DNA from: Chrysaora quinquecirrha
Lineage: Eukaryota > Cnidaria > Scyphozoa > Semaeostomeae > Pelagiidae
NCBI GenBank assembly: GCA_014526335.1
Contig: JACTAT010000037.1
Location: 13,986,105-14,050,104, forward strand
Direction: 5' to 3'
Length of the DNA: 64,000 bases
Shown: piece after piece, positions 10,183 to 64,000 of the stretch
How the letters are laid out: each line of letters begins with the position of its first letter
How positions within the stretch are numbered: the first letter of the stretch is position 1
Notes under the pieces: model-generated
The model's database searches: none
Told to the model about the DNA's origin: nothing
The model's input: the letters and a program-made list of their open reading frames with translations, nothing else
Program-made: the position numbers and the translations under genes

Positions 10183-12885
10183 GACTTTGGAGAACGAACT
10201 CAATCAAACGATCAATGAATAAGATTATTTGGCTTTTACTGGTAAACTGTCTTCAAAAATTAACACGTAAGCTCTTGTTTTCAAAAAACGATCTGGATTT
10301 CAAAATTTCTCAATTCAGAAAATTGACCCTTCCTTCGAATTCAGCATAGATGCTTTGGTTCAGGTACTATTTAATGCTCTATCTGTTCTTTCTGACATCA
10401 AAATGACGTTACATGATTTAGTTCCGAAATTTTCATATTTTGTGGACGCATTATCGAAAACGGCATTAGCTATCAAACATTATCAAAAAGCCACGCTGTC
10501 TTCACTTTGTATTCTAGGTAACTGAAGAATGATACAGTAAAGAGCTGGTTAATGGTTGGTTAATATTCAGTGATAACACTGCTCTGTTTTTTCGAGATTT
10601 CTGGATTTACAAAAGTGGTTTTGAGTAACATTCTGAACTTATGATTATGGTTTTGATTTACTTTTTTTGTTTTTAGGCAGATAACTTTCTCCGAATACGT
10701 GGTCATCCTTTGATTAAGATGTTATTCCGTAATATTCATGAAGAGACTTCAAAAGAAACCGCAGAAGCAGTTTTCAAACATAAATAAACGAGTAACACCC
10801 CTATATATGACAAGCTTGTATCAATTTATTCCTTATGACTCGGAGACGGTACATTTGAGGATTCTCAGCGAGTTTCAAGCTTAATTCTTGGCATGTTAAC
10901 CATTTAATAGGTAGTGTTGCACGAGGGGCGATTCACTCCTTTGAAGTCTCGTACACCTTTGCTGCAAGTCCTATTGTTTTCTTGGAAATCCCTTGGAAGT
11001 CTTTTTGTTTTAATAGAAATCTCGTACGCTTTTTCGCAGAGTGAAATTCCCCTCGGTGTTGCAGATTTGCTACAAATTTCTGGGACGTCCTAACTCGTTT
11101 TCAACGTTACTAGTTTTTAACAGGCTTATTTTGAGGCATTATAAAAGATAACGGATAACGGTTTATATACCGCTATCCTTAGTGAAGGGATAACCGAAGT
11201 GTCACTTGCTGCGGCTTGTTGGCTGACAAAATGAGAAAAAATCGAAATTTTGGAGACCATCTCTTCCAATTTTTGCCGCCCTTTTGACCTAAGTGAAAAA
11301 AAGAAAAGTTGAATTCTTTTAGTGCCGAGTTGGGCATTGCTTTACATCGTTGCAGCAGAGACTCTTTCTGGAGCATGTTTGCTGTTCTCGTTATTTGATA
11401 GCAACAGTTGAATTCACTTTAGGTATTAGCTGCCAAAGGCATTTGTCGTTTGGGTGGAATAACTAATTAAATATCACCCACGCCCCCAGACCAAAAAATT
11501 TCACCCATTTTATGTTTTCCCTGCCCCCTTTGACTTATTCTGAAAATTTGGTGTGGATAAATCGAGTATCTCAATAATTGCCTATAAAAGGTACTTCCTG
11601 GAATATTTGACAAGAATTAAGCTGCCAAAATTTTACAGAAACCTTACTAAAAATTAGGGACCTTATAAAAAGAATGAGTGTAGCTCAATGAAGCCCTGAG
11701 GGCTTATTCAAGTGTAGATGTTCAAGGGGGTGTGCTTATTCAACAGAGAGGCTTATTCGAGTGATTAAAAATCTATCTCCATTAGACCATTACTTATTCT
11801 GTCTCATGTCTGTGGACTTATTCAATATGCAGCACATATTTGAAATAATCATAAAATTTGATGCGATGCGGTACTCACCTTTGATTTGAACGGCAAATTT
11901 GACCATATCCACACCCCAGTGTGTCCGATAAAGTATATATGATAGAAATAGCTGCTGTATGGTATATGCTTATGTGGTTTGTATTAGTGTAAATGCTTAC
12001 ATGGTTACTGACAGGATTGGAGAGGGTGGCTAACTTCAGCCTTGGGAGAACTAACTCCCCTCATTGGAGAAGGAGGTAATTTGAAAAGAGGCTTGCTCAA
12101 AATAGCACATCGCTGTAACATGGCATAGTGAAGTTGTCCCCCAGACTTATCATTTTGCCTTTATTCCCTTTTTTCAACTCCGTTGTTGTTGAATCATTAT
12201 GGTATTTTGTATGGTAGCCATTCATATCTTTTAATTGATTAAACGCTACTTAACTTAACTTTTAATCCAAATAAATAACGATGGAAACTTGTTTTAGTGA
12301 GTCGCGGCTGTGAACTAAGCAAAGCATAAGATTAAAGTAAATTTCCAAACAGTGAATGGCGTACTGGCAAATGTTTTTGTGTTTTTTGCCTTCTCTCCAT
12401 TTTGATTAAAAGGTTACAAAATGTTTGTGATAAGGAATTAGTTTGTAATCGATTCTGTTCTGACAAAGTAAAGCATATACATGACTTGCTGACTCAATCG
12501 CCCAACGCTGATGTGACACCAGCCCCTTCCGTCTGACCGGCGTTAACGAAACATGCATATTTTGCTTAAAGAAATTAAAACAGCTTAGTCAACTTAAAAA
12601 CATCAAAGTACTCACCATGCTGTTAGTTTTGGAGAACGCGCAACGGAATCTCCAGTTTCATGGTACGGCCCATGTTACACTAATCGTTGAATTTTGATTT
12701 ATATAACGGTTAGAGGTTAGAATACACATGGGTTGAGTATTGAAATTTCCTATTGTCTTGGCTATTCGTTATTATCAATGAAATTCAAGCGGCATCGACC
12801 ATCGACCGCTATCCGATATGGTGCAATAAACACGGGTGAGTTCTCATTTAAACCACAGGCAAATGTTTATACATTCACACATTTA
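10183..12885. other. Intergenic, nothing recognised
   Basis: AT-rich sequence. A short stretch near 10290-10520 could continue the unidentified coding remnant but is broken by stops. I see no RNA gene, TIR pair or tandem repeat. Confidence 0.4.
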
Positions 12886-13468
12886 GGGCCTGTTTACACG
12901 AGCCCAGGTTGACTGCAACCCGCCTTAGAGGGTCAGCCGTTCTCCAGTCAAATCTCTTCAAGCGTTTACATGAACATAGCAGTCAACCCGGGTCAACCCG
13001 CCTAGGCGGGTAACCCTTCTTGAGGGTATGGTTGACCCTTGTAAACGGGTTACCTTTTTGTAAACTTTTTCCATGTGAAGGCGGGTTGACTCAACCCGGG
13101 GTCATTTTTCCGCGCCAAAAAATTCAGCGCATGTGTTATTCTGTTTTTTTTTATATCAACAATATGGCGACAACGAAGCCAAGCGACAGAAAAATTGCTG
13201 GCAGTGGACAAGTAAGATGGTGGAACACCTTGTGAAGTGTCTGAAAGATTATAAAGTCCAAATGGACTATAAAAATGTTGATTTACACATCCAATTTGGC
13301 GCCTGGGTTTCAGACCCCAACGCATGCGAGGAACAGCAAGCTGATCCGGGCTGAGTCTGCGAGCTGCAGAAGAAGCCACCCCGGGTTCGTGTAAACACTC
13401 ACAAATATTTTTATAAGGCAACGAGCTGCCCCGGGTTGAGAGCCAACCGGGTTCGTGTAAACGGGCTC
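12886..13468. mobile_element. PIF/Harbinger-like non-autonomous TIR element
   Basis: The 583-bp element begins GGGCCTGTTTACACGAGCCC, and its right end reverse-complemented is GAGCCCGTTTACACGAACCC. Both flanks carry TTA (12883-12885 and 13469-13471), the three-base target duplication typical of PIF/Harbinger. Several further inverted blocks (CCGGGTT, GGTTGAC) make the ends highly structured. A broken reading frame inside (about 13160-13355) includes WTSKMVEHLVKCLKDYK, which resembles a Myb/SANT-like domain of the kind Harbinger elements carry as a second protein. Confidence 0.75.
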
Positions 13469-13471
13469 TTA

Positions 13472-14824
13472 GGCAAATTTTCTGTCACAGTAAACTTAGT
13501 TCTTCCGAGTTCAACAACTTGCCCACTAGACGATATCTGAAACTGCTTCCTGAGATGGCACTTGTGAATCATCGCTTTGCAATCATTCTGACCTAAGGCA
13601 GGAATGAGAATCTTTGGCATGTCAAAACTTTGTTAATCTCGTATGATAATGTTTTTCGCTTTGAATTGGTCTTGAACTAATTGTCGCTGGTAGTTATATA
13701 GTTTTTTAAATAATTCTTTACCCTATTTTGAGCACCAGATAAAACTTCTTCACATCTCAAGGTTCCATTTTTCAGCAAACCATCATGTATCTATGATGAA
13801 ATAGCCCCAGCTCGAGTTTATGTAGTTTCTTTGCCAAGTCTTAGCTTCAGAAAGAACAGCCTGTACGAATACATTTTTTTAACAAACAACTGGTCATTGA
13901 GCAACTAGGGCTGAGATTTTGTTAAAATTTTTTGTTGAGATAGCTTGCATATCTTTGCAAACTTGTCAATTATATTTAAAAGCAACAAAAGAGCCAAAAA
14001 AGTGTTTTAGTGGTAGGTTGGTACCAGTCATTCGGCGAGGGCTGAAATACTAGATATTTTATGTAAACTTTGGGGGCTGGACGAAAGTGCAGTTGCTTCT
14101 TGAAAAAAAGTGTGCACGCAATGAACTTGATCAGCGATTATTAAAATTTGAAATTTTTTGCTTAAAGAGGTCTGTATTGTACAAATTTTTTTGCAAAAAG
14201 GAAATGTGTAGATAGAGGCTTTTATAAAGCATTTCTTGAAAAAGTACCCGTTTTAAGGAAAGGAAAAAGAACACGGGCGTCAAATCTGAGAAAAGGGAGA
14301 CCTGGCATGAAAAATACAGTAGTTCATATTTCCCGACTTCCAATTTCAAAAGGAAAGACATTTCCCGTTTTCCTTCGTTGAGACTTGGTTTGTATGGAGA
14401 CTCAAATGTTTTTGATCATGCATAAAAATTGCTCGAATAATGCTAAAGTGAGTGCATCTATCACAGAGGTTACCATTATGGGCGTTGCATTGAGAACCGC
14501 TTTCTGAACGGACTAGAGTTGCGAGAAGGTAGTAACGTTGTACTGTAAGTGACAAGCCTATATGCTTGGCAGATTTTTTTAGGTTTCATCTTTTTTCCGT
14601 ATGCTATCAAAACTTTTTATTATTCTCGTTTTTTCTTTGCAAAGTGCTAATTCGGTATGCAGAGCGGGTGCGTGGGTTTTCATCGTCGTTTGAACCTAAG
14701 CGTTGGACGATGCTTAATATGCGGTGCCTAAATGAGCTACTTTCAGGTGATCAATGTTTATTGTCTGCCTTTGGCCTTTGATGTTGAGGAAGAAGTGTTT
14801 GTCGGTGCGCTCGAGTACTTTGTA
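13472..14824. other. Intergenic, nothing recognised
   Basis: AT-rich, with short open frames only. No motif or repeat structure stands out. Confidence 0.4.
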
Positions 14825-15427
14825 CTAGGGGCAATCACATGTTCCATGTTGATTGGATTGGCTTTTGAGCTGCATCGTGTCGGGCAAAAGTATGTGTACA
14901 AGTAGCAAGATAGGCTGGAATGTAGGATGACTTGGTTTGTTGACGAAGTGAAATCGATGAAAATTTTTGTGTGGAGAATTGTAGACGGTCAGCGTAGTTG
15001 GTTTGCCTGAGACCATATGTTCTAATGTATCAAAGAACTGTCCGGGTAAGTGAAAGGTGAGGTTTACAGTGGATATCAGATTGTAGTGCAAATTGTTAGA
15101 ATGTAAAAGGAACGATTTCAGACTATTTGCTAGAATCAGGATTTGCCTTAATTGAGGGCTTAACCTAACGGTGAAATCTTTCCCATACCATTGCTCAGGG
15201 ATGATGACGTAGATGCGTTGAATACCGAGAAGTGATGTGAGCAAGTGGAAATGTGCTGCTTTGAACTGGGCTCCTTGATTGGTGATGGGTGTTGATGGAA
15301 TGCAAAAATGAGCAACCCAATGATGAAAGAAATCACGAGCAACTGGATGAATCTGCCATACGTGTGAATAACTAACGATAGGTAGCCATATGCGAAGAAC
15401 ATGCGTCTGGAGAAGCGAAGATGCCAA
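14825..15427 (-). pseudogene. Ty3/Gypsy integrase remnant
   Basis: A 200-codon minus-strand frame follows the order of a Gypsy integrase core and its downstream region: VARDFFHHWVAHFCIPSTP, then ITNQGAQFKAAHFHLLTSLLG, and near the end a FHLPGQFFD segment like the post-integrase LRLPGEFF motif. The catalytic aspartate expected in TDxGAQF is asparagine (ITNQGAQF). No RT, protease or LTRs were found nearby, so this is an isolated, inactive fragment. The opposite-strand frame at 15401-15733 overlaps only its edge and looks spurious. Confidence 0.75.
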
Positions 15428-15937
15428 AAGATGCAGCAGTGTACCATTAAATTTAGGCGTTTTGGCACTGAATACAAACGGGAGTCCATTGACGAACCTG
15501 TCCCCTGTCGTGTCAACGTAGTCCCTCTAGTATGTACAGTAGATATATCACCTGCCCCCTGTCACGTAGTCCCTCTAATACCCTCACCCTCAACCTTTGA
15601 GATGTTGGTAAGAAATATAGAAAGATTATATTACGAACAGGAAAGGCATTTTAATGCTTCCGACGTGCTTGAAGGCAAAATATGGAGCGGCGTTGGGGCT
15701 ATGGTTGGGGTCAAGGTTGTTGTCTACGACTAAACTACAACATGACAAAAAAAATACAATGTTAATTAGAAAAAAATACGCAAGTTACACAACAGTTAGG
15801 TGTTAATAAAGATAAAGGTTCTAAAATGCTCTAATGTTTTTTTTAATTGGCTTGTAATCGTTTATAACATATGGTTGAAATGAATTTGCTTGTTAATCTT
15901 TTATCAAAGTTTCATTTTCGCCGGATTTTCGCTTGTC
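15428..15937. other. Intergenic, nothing recognised
   Basis: Contains a short direct repetition (GTAGTCCCTCTA at about 15519 and 15567) but no gene or element boundary that I can support. Confidence 0.4.
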
Positions 15938-18900
15938 ATTATTTTATTTATTATTATTTTATTTTTACTTCTTTATGCACGGTAGCCCCGTCAGTTCAAA
16001 AGAACTGCTTTTCAGGGGGCCGTGACAACGACGTTTATACAGTTTAATATACAAATTGTCAATTGGTTAAAATGTTGGCTATCAAAACATGTTTTTCATT
16101 CTTCTCTTAAAGGTGGCAAGGGAGGAGCCAGTTTAATTTCGCGTTCAAGTTTATTCCAAAGTTTAGGTCCACGAAACGAAATTGCCTTCTGCCCATTGTT
16201 AGTTTTCCGTAAGGGCATCACAAGGTCAGTGTCGGTATTTCTCAGTTTTCTGATAGTACTGGTAGATTTCTTATGGAAAAGGTTAGAGAGGTAGATTGGG
16301 GCCAGCCCATTTAGTGATTTATACATTGTTGTAGCTGTTTCGCTTTTAATAATTTCATCCAGAGTTGGCCAATTTAAACTGCGAATTAGTTCAGTAGCAG
16401 GCGCATCGAATCTACTTTTAGTTACTATTCTAGCTGCACGATTTTGCAACTTCTGCAAAGTTAGCAATTTAGTCACCCACAGCACCCCACACTGAACAGC
16501 AGAACCGGAAATGGGGCTCGACAATACCCCGATACATTTTACTTAACGTAGTTTTGGTAAAAATTTTTGGAATATTTCAGGAAACCAATTGCACGAGAAA
16601 CCTTTGTACGGAGATGCTTAACGTGGCCTTCCCAATTCAAGCTCCTGTCGATAATCATACCCAGATACTTTGTTCGGTCGACATTTTCAATTTGAGAGTC
16701 ACCAATAAAAATTGTGGATGGTCGACTATTTTGTCAGTAATTTTCTTAATTTTGGGCTGGGAACCTACAATCAGAGCTTGTGTCTTAATAACATTCAAAG
16801 AAAGTTTGTTACCTTGCAACCATTGCTTCAAGACGTTCAATTCGCTATTTAAAGTTTGGCTAATGTCTGTTAGGCTCAAAGAGGAGTATGAAATACTGGT
16901 GTCATCGGCGTACATGGTAACTTTACCTTTTTTCAGAGAAAGCGGAAGATCATTGATATATATGAGAAACAAAAGAGGGCCGAGACAAGAACCCTGGGGC
17001 ACCCCACAGCGAATATCTTCAGTTTTAGAACATACCCCATTTACTTTGCAGAACTGTTTTCTATTGGTTAGATAGGAAGTAAACCATGTAAGCTCAAGAT
17101 TTTCAACCCCATATTTATTCAGCTTAGCAAGTAAGATGTCATGGTCTACGGTATCAAATGCTTTTTTGAGATCAATGAAAATATTGGCAGTGTAACTTCC
17201 ATTGTCCATATTCACATACCAGTCATCTGTGTTGTTAAGAAGACAAGTGACAACCGAGTGGAGAGCTCTGAAACCAGATTGGTTTGAAAATAGGTGTTTG
17301 TTTAGGTCCAAATAATCGTACAATTGGTTGTAAATAAGTTTTTCGAAAACCCTAGCGAGAACTGGCAAGACAGATATAGGTCGGTAGTTAGATCGGTCAT
17401 CAGGTTGTCCGCTTTTAAAATTGGTGCTACTCTGGCTATTTTCCAGCTGTCTGGAAAGCAGCCAGGAGCAGTGGAAAGGTTGAAAATATCGCAAAGGGAT
17501 TCTGAGATGACCGGAAGTGCAATTTTCAGGAAAAAGCTTGCAATGCCATCGGTACCATATCCCTTTGAGGTTTTGAATTTCCCAAAACTTTTCCTAACTT
17601 GAAGGCGTCAATGGGCTGAAAATTAAATTTGTTGTTTAGTGGATTAACAACGTAATCATCTTCAAGAAGAGGGTTCTTTGCCATAGGAATTTGTTCACTA
17701 AGTTTCTCCCCAATGGTACAGAAAAAGTTATTCATAGATTCTGCGATGGAGAGAGTTGAAGAAATATGTTTACCCTCGATGTTTACCCTCGAAGTGACGA
17801 GATATTAGTGGTTTTAGATTTCTTGTTTAAAACATTATTTATAGTCTTCCATGTGCTCCTAGGGTCTCCTTCACAGGTTGCGATCTTGTTGGTAAAATAA
17901 GCTCGTTTTAGTTCCTCATTAAGTTTATTAACCTGATTTCGCATCTGTCTATAGGATTGCATTAACGTTTCGGATTTTGAGCGAATAGCTTGTTTTTTTA
18001 ACTTATCTCTTGACTTGCACAGAAGTTTGAAATCACTGGTCAGCCATGGACAGAATTTGTCAGAAACACGCCTGGTACGTGTTGGAGCATGTGTTTCGAG
18101 GATAAAAGAGAAAATTTCTGTCCACTTGCTTACTGCAACGTTAACATCATCGGTATTTCGTACGATGCATCCCCAATCTACCCCTAATAGATCGTTAACA
18201 AACCTGGTTTGATGAAAGTTTTTCATTTGCCTAGTAGAAATATTTTTATTTTGGTTTTTGCAAGCACCACGAAATTTCCTAACACAATAGACCAGGTAAT
18301 GATCACTGAGGCAAGATTTATATATTCCCGATGTTACTATATTACTTTTACTTGTTGTAGCTATATGATCTATGAGAGAAGCTGTGGTCAATGTTTCACG
18401 GGTAGGACATTCAATCAATTGTTGTAGGCCAAATAGATTATATGTTTCTAGCAGACGTGTAGAATGAGCTGGAAATTCAGTTGAAACTCCTTCGTTGGAA
18501 TGCAGGGGGGAGAAAATCACAGTTTGTATCGCCTAGTACAATAATTTCCTTGTCTTCCCCATCAAGAAATTGTAGACATTCCTCTAGCATTTCAAGAGTA
18601 TCGACATTTGCATTCGGTGGCCTATACCAGGCCATAACAAAGAAAGGAGCAGCACAAACAGGCTTAATCTCAACGCATAAGAGCTCAAGAGATGATTTGG
18701 GAACATCTGCCCGCACAGTGAATTTTTCTGACAAAGTATCTTAAATATAGACTGCCACACCACCCCCATTACGGTCACGATCACACCTTTTGATAGTATA
18801 CCCATCGATATTGACTAAATTATTGTCGATAGTATTATCGAGCTTGGTCTCATTTATAGCAAGAATGTGAATCCCCAATTCGTTTAGGAGCATTCGTATT

Positions 18901-19060
18901 TCGTCGACATGTAAGAGAAGACTATTTACATTTAAAGATGCAATTGTCATACCCTTCCTATACCCAAGTGTAGTAGCCCTAATACCTGTTTCAGCATGGG
19001 GAGCTGTAGAGGTCAATGAATTTTTGTTCATTTGTTCATAGTCTATGATTTGTTGGAATA
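15938..19060 (-). pseudogene. CR1/Jockey-like LINE, near full-length ORF2, frameshifted
   Basis: Read on the minus strand: an APE-type endonuclease begins near 19000 (SLNVNSL, ILAINETKLD, NGGGVAVYI), continues at 18734-18477 (WYRPPNA, IVLGDTNCDF) and ends with LIDHIAT and CLSDHYLVY (18520-18250). RT follows at about 17620-16655 (NYRPISVLPVLARVFEKLIY, DLKKAFDTVDHDIL, CGVPQGSCLGPLLFLIYIND, MYADDTS), then a C-terminal tail at 16524-16096 (LQKLQNRAARIV). The RT catalytic YADD is intact, but at least three frame changes break the protein. The 3' end has a GC-rich hairpin (about 15980-16025) followed by an ATAA-rich tail, as LINEs use for priming. Such elements nick DNA with the endonuclease and copy their RNA in place. 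Confidence 0.88.
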
Positions 19061-19200
19061 GATTTTTATTGGGGACATAGATTCATTTTCAATATTTTCA
19101 AGGAAACTCTTGCGTTCAAAGTTGTAATTTTTACAGGATAATAAAAAGTGTGTTTCATTTTCTACTGGCCGCTGCCCTGCCACATTCTTTACCCCTACGC
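19061..19200 (-). pseudogene. Possible C-terminal tail of another LINE
   Basis: The minus strand reads QRPVENETHFLLSCKNYN then FERKSFLENI, a pattern I associate with the last residues of some cnidarian LINE proteins (cysteine and histidine spaced as ETHFLLSC). It lies directly upstream of the endonuclease of the LINE below, so it may be an older element that the LINE inserted beside. It is short and the assignment is tentative. Confidence 0.35.
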
Positions 19201-19453
19201 CGCTCCATAAACAAAATGTGTTTCTGTTGGGTTTCTGTGACGTAAAAAGAGCGCGAAACTTGAGCATGACAACAACCGGTAGTGCATGCGCACCATCTGT
19301 TTCTTGAACGCAAACAATAATAGAAATGGCGATCAGAAAGAATTTACCAGGTGGCAATTTGCTTCTCTTATTATTCATCTCAACCATTACGCCATTTCAG
19401 TTGAAAGTGAACAATTTAATGATCTTTTACTCTGTTTTATAAGAAAGCGATGT

Positions 19454-62887
<43,434 letters not shown>

Positions 62888-63194
62888 GTCGATATTTTTG
62901 TTTTCATTTCTGCTTGCTATATCATTTAGTATAATTCGATTCTATTCAAAACAATTAAAGTTTCCTGTCCATTTGAGAACTACATTACTTTGTATATTGT
63001 TCTGTCGTGCGAGGATGAAATTTTTCACTATTAATTACATGGCTTAAGTACAAAATATTTCATAGTATGACGCGGTATGTCAATACTTTTACGCATTTAA
63101 CATCTATTGGGCATCTCGCTCGCTGTATGACTGGTGTTCAAAACGCAATACCAATTTAGCTTCACTTCTCTGATTGGTGCATTTCGATCCGCAT

Positions 63195-63330
63195 CTTGGT
63201 GTAAATTCCGCCTCAACTAATTGTTTCAATCTGTTTCTGACGTCTATAGTCTCAGGAGTGTCAGCTAATTAAAGCCTTTAAGTATTCCTGACGATATTTC
63301 CGCTGTTTATCGCAATTTAGGAATTTCGTA
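63195..63330. repeat. Half-copy of the foldback element at 53148
   Basis: GTAAATTCCGCCTCAACTAA, then TCTGTTTCTGACGT, GGAGTGTCAGC and TTTCCGCTGTTTATCGCAAT, follow the right half of the 53-kb element and its flank. Confidence 0.7.
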
Positions 63331-63383
63331 CTACTCACAAATTACACATTAAATAGTGTTTATTCTACGTAGTTACTAATAAA

Positions 63384-63786
63384 ACCCCAGTTATACTATG
63401 CCGGCATGATATCATTGCGTTTTGATTTTCGTGCCGTCATAAGATTGTGCCCAGCAGTTATACTGAGCGCAGCGTCATGGTTTTCATGACGATCATTGCG
63501 GTCACACTGGGACGCCATGACAGCTCTTTCGCAGGATTTGCTTCGTATTTGTTTTGTGAAACAATAGAAAAGCAAGGTTTCGGAGCGTGATATATCGGAT
63601 TGGTATGATTACACTGTGCCGCCACGTCGCTTTTTTATTTTTATATCACCTCCAGAGCGCCATGATTTTCATGACGATTTGCGGAGCGTCATATACCGGA
63701 TTGGGTCGCCATAGTGTAATTGAAAGCCCAATCCGATATAAAATTTATCGTGCAACGAGTGATGCCGGCATAGTGTGACTGGGGCC
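63384..63786. mobile_element. MITE of about 400 bp
   Basis: The left end CCCCAGTTATACTATGCCGG and the right end CCGGCATAGTGTGACTGGGG are imperfect inverted repeats of about 25-30 bp. The interior repeats ATGACGATCATTGCGG-like blocks. No coding capacity. Confidence 0.75.
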
Positions 63787-64000
63787 TTTGCTATGTATAA
63801 CTTTCGCTCGTTCTGATTGTTGATCAACATAAAACATAACCTAAAACAAACTAAGAATTTGGTGTTGCACGCCAATGTTTCTTTGGTTTTTGAATTCCAA
63901 TTTTGCCAAAATTTCTGAATAAGGCTAAATTTGTGAGACATTCCAGAAAACGACATTTTTTAACTTGTAAGACATGTTTCGAATATTCTTATATTCATCT

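Noticed and set aside
15401..15733. 110-codon plus-strand frame
   Set aside because: Overlaps the edge of the antisense Gypsy remnant and has no recognisable domain.
16022..18744. Several plus-strand frames across the LINE
   Set aside because: They are antisense shadows of the clear minus-strand endonuclease and RT.
19286..19453. Upstream extension of RIM exon 1 to an earlier in-frame ATG
   Set aside because: Adds 56 residues without RIM similarity, partly over transposon-like sequence; the 19454 start fits the usual short N-terminus.

Overview
This is a eukaryotic genomic scaffold, most likely from an anthozoan cnidarian and probably a stony coral. I infer this from the long AT-rich introns, the mix of Penelope-like, Copia, Gypsy, CR1/Jockey-type and small TIR elements, and a recognisable animal synaptic gene. 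A 500-base run of N (4699-5198) shows it is a draft assembly. Nothing in it is bacterial: there are no operons, CRISPR arrays or ribosome-binding sites.

The one host gene I can support is a plus-strand RIM (RIMS1/RIMS2-type, regulating synaptic membrane exocytosis) gene. Its first seven coding exons lie at 19454-19596, 21412-21628, 49570-50106, 51507-51606, 56335-56460, 59797-59914 and 62538-62887. All splice phases agree, and together they give about 530 residues: a Rab3-binding helix, an eight-cysteine zinc finger, a polar Ser/Lys-rich linker, a PDZ domain and the start of a low-complexity Ser/Gln/Tyr linker. The C2 domains would lie beyond the right edge. The intron between exons 2 and 3 is about 28 kb, cuts the zinc finger in two, and holds most of the repeats.

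Layout. 1-1200: 5' part of a minus-strand Copia element with an open Gag and a clear LTR and primer-binding site. 1200-4300: foldback and hairpin repeats, an ATC microsatellite and a 158-bp tandem array. 5.2-7.3 kb: decayed Penelope-like element, minus strand. 7.4-8.8 kb: plus-strand LINE remnant interrupted by a MITE. 9.1-9.4 kb: TTAG repeat, followed by unidentified coding remnants. 12.9-13.5 kb: Harbinger-like TIR element. 14.8-15.4 kb: Gypsy integrase remnant. 15.9-19.06 kb: nearly complete but frameshifted CR1/Jockey-like LINE, ending about 0.4 kb before the RIM start codon. 21.6-49.6 kb (RIM intron 2): foldback, piggyBac-like MITE, broken Copia element, tandem repeats, nested TIR elements, a 5-kb satellite array of about 26 units of 196 bp with higher-order structure, a candidate 60-nt cassette exon and two larger TIR elements. 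50-64 kb: RIM exons with short introns carrying minisatellites, foldback elements, mariner-like elements, a second Penelope-like fragment with a hammerhead-like core, and a terminal MITE.

I found no new multi-gene system. The most worthwhile leads are the satellite array with its displaced fragments, the possible in-frame cassette exon inside the RIM zinc finger, the hammerhead-like motif, and the hairpin repeats with a paired base change. All homology calls rest on motif recognition by eye, without database searches.
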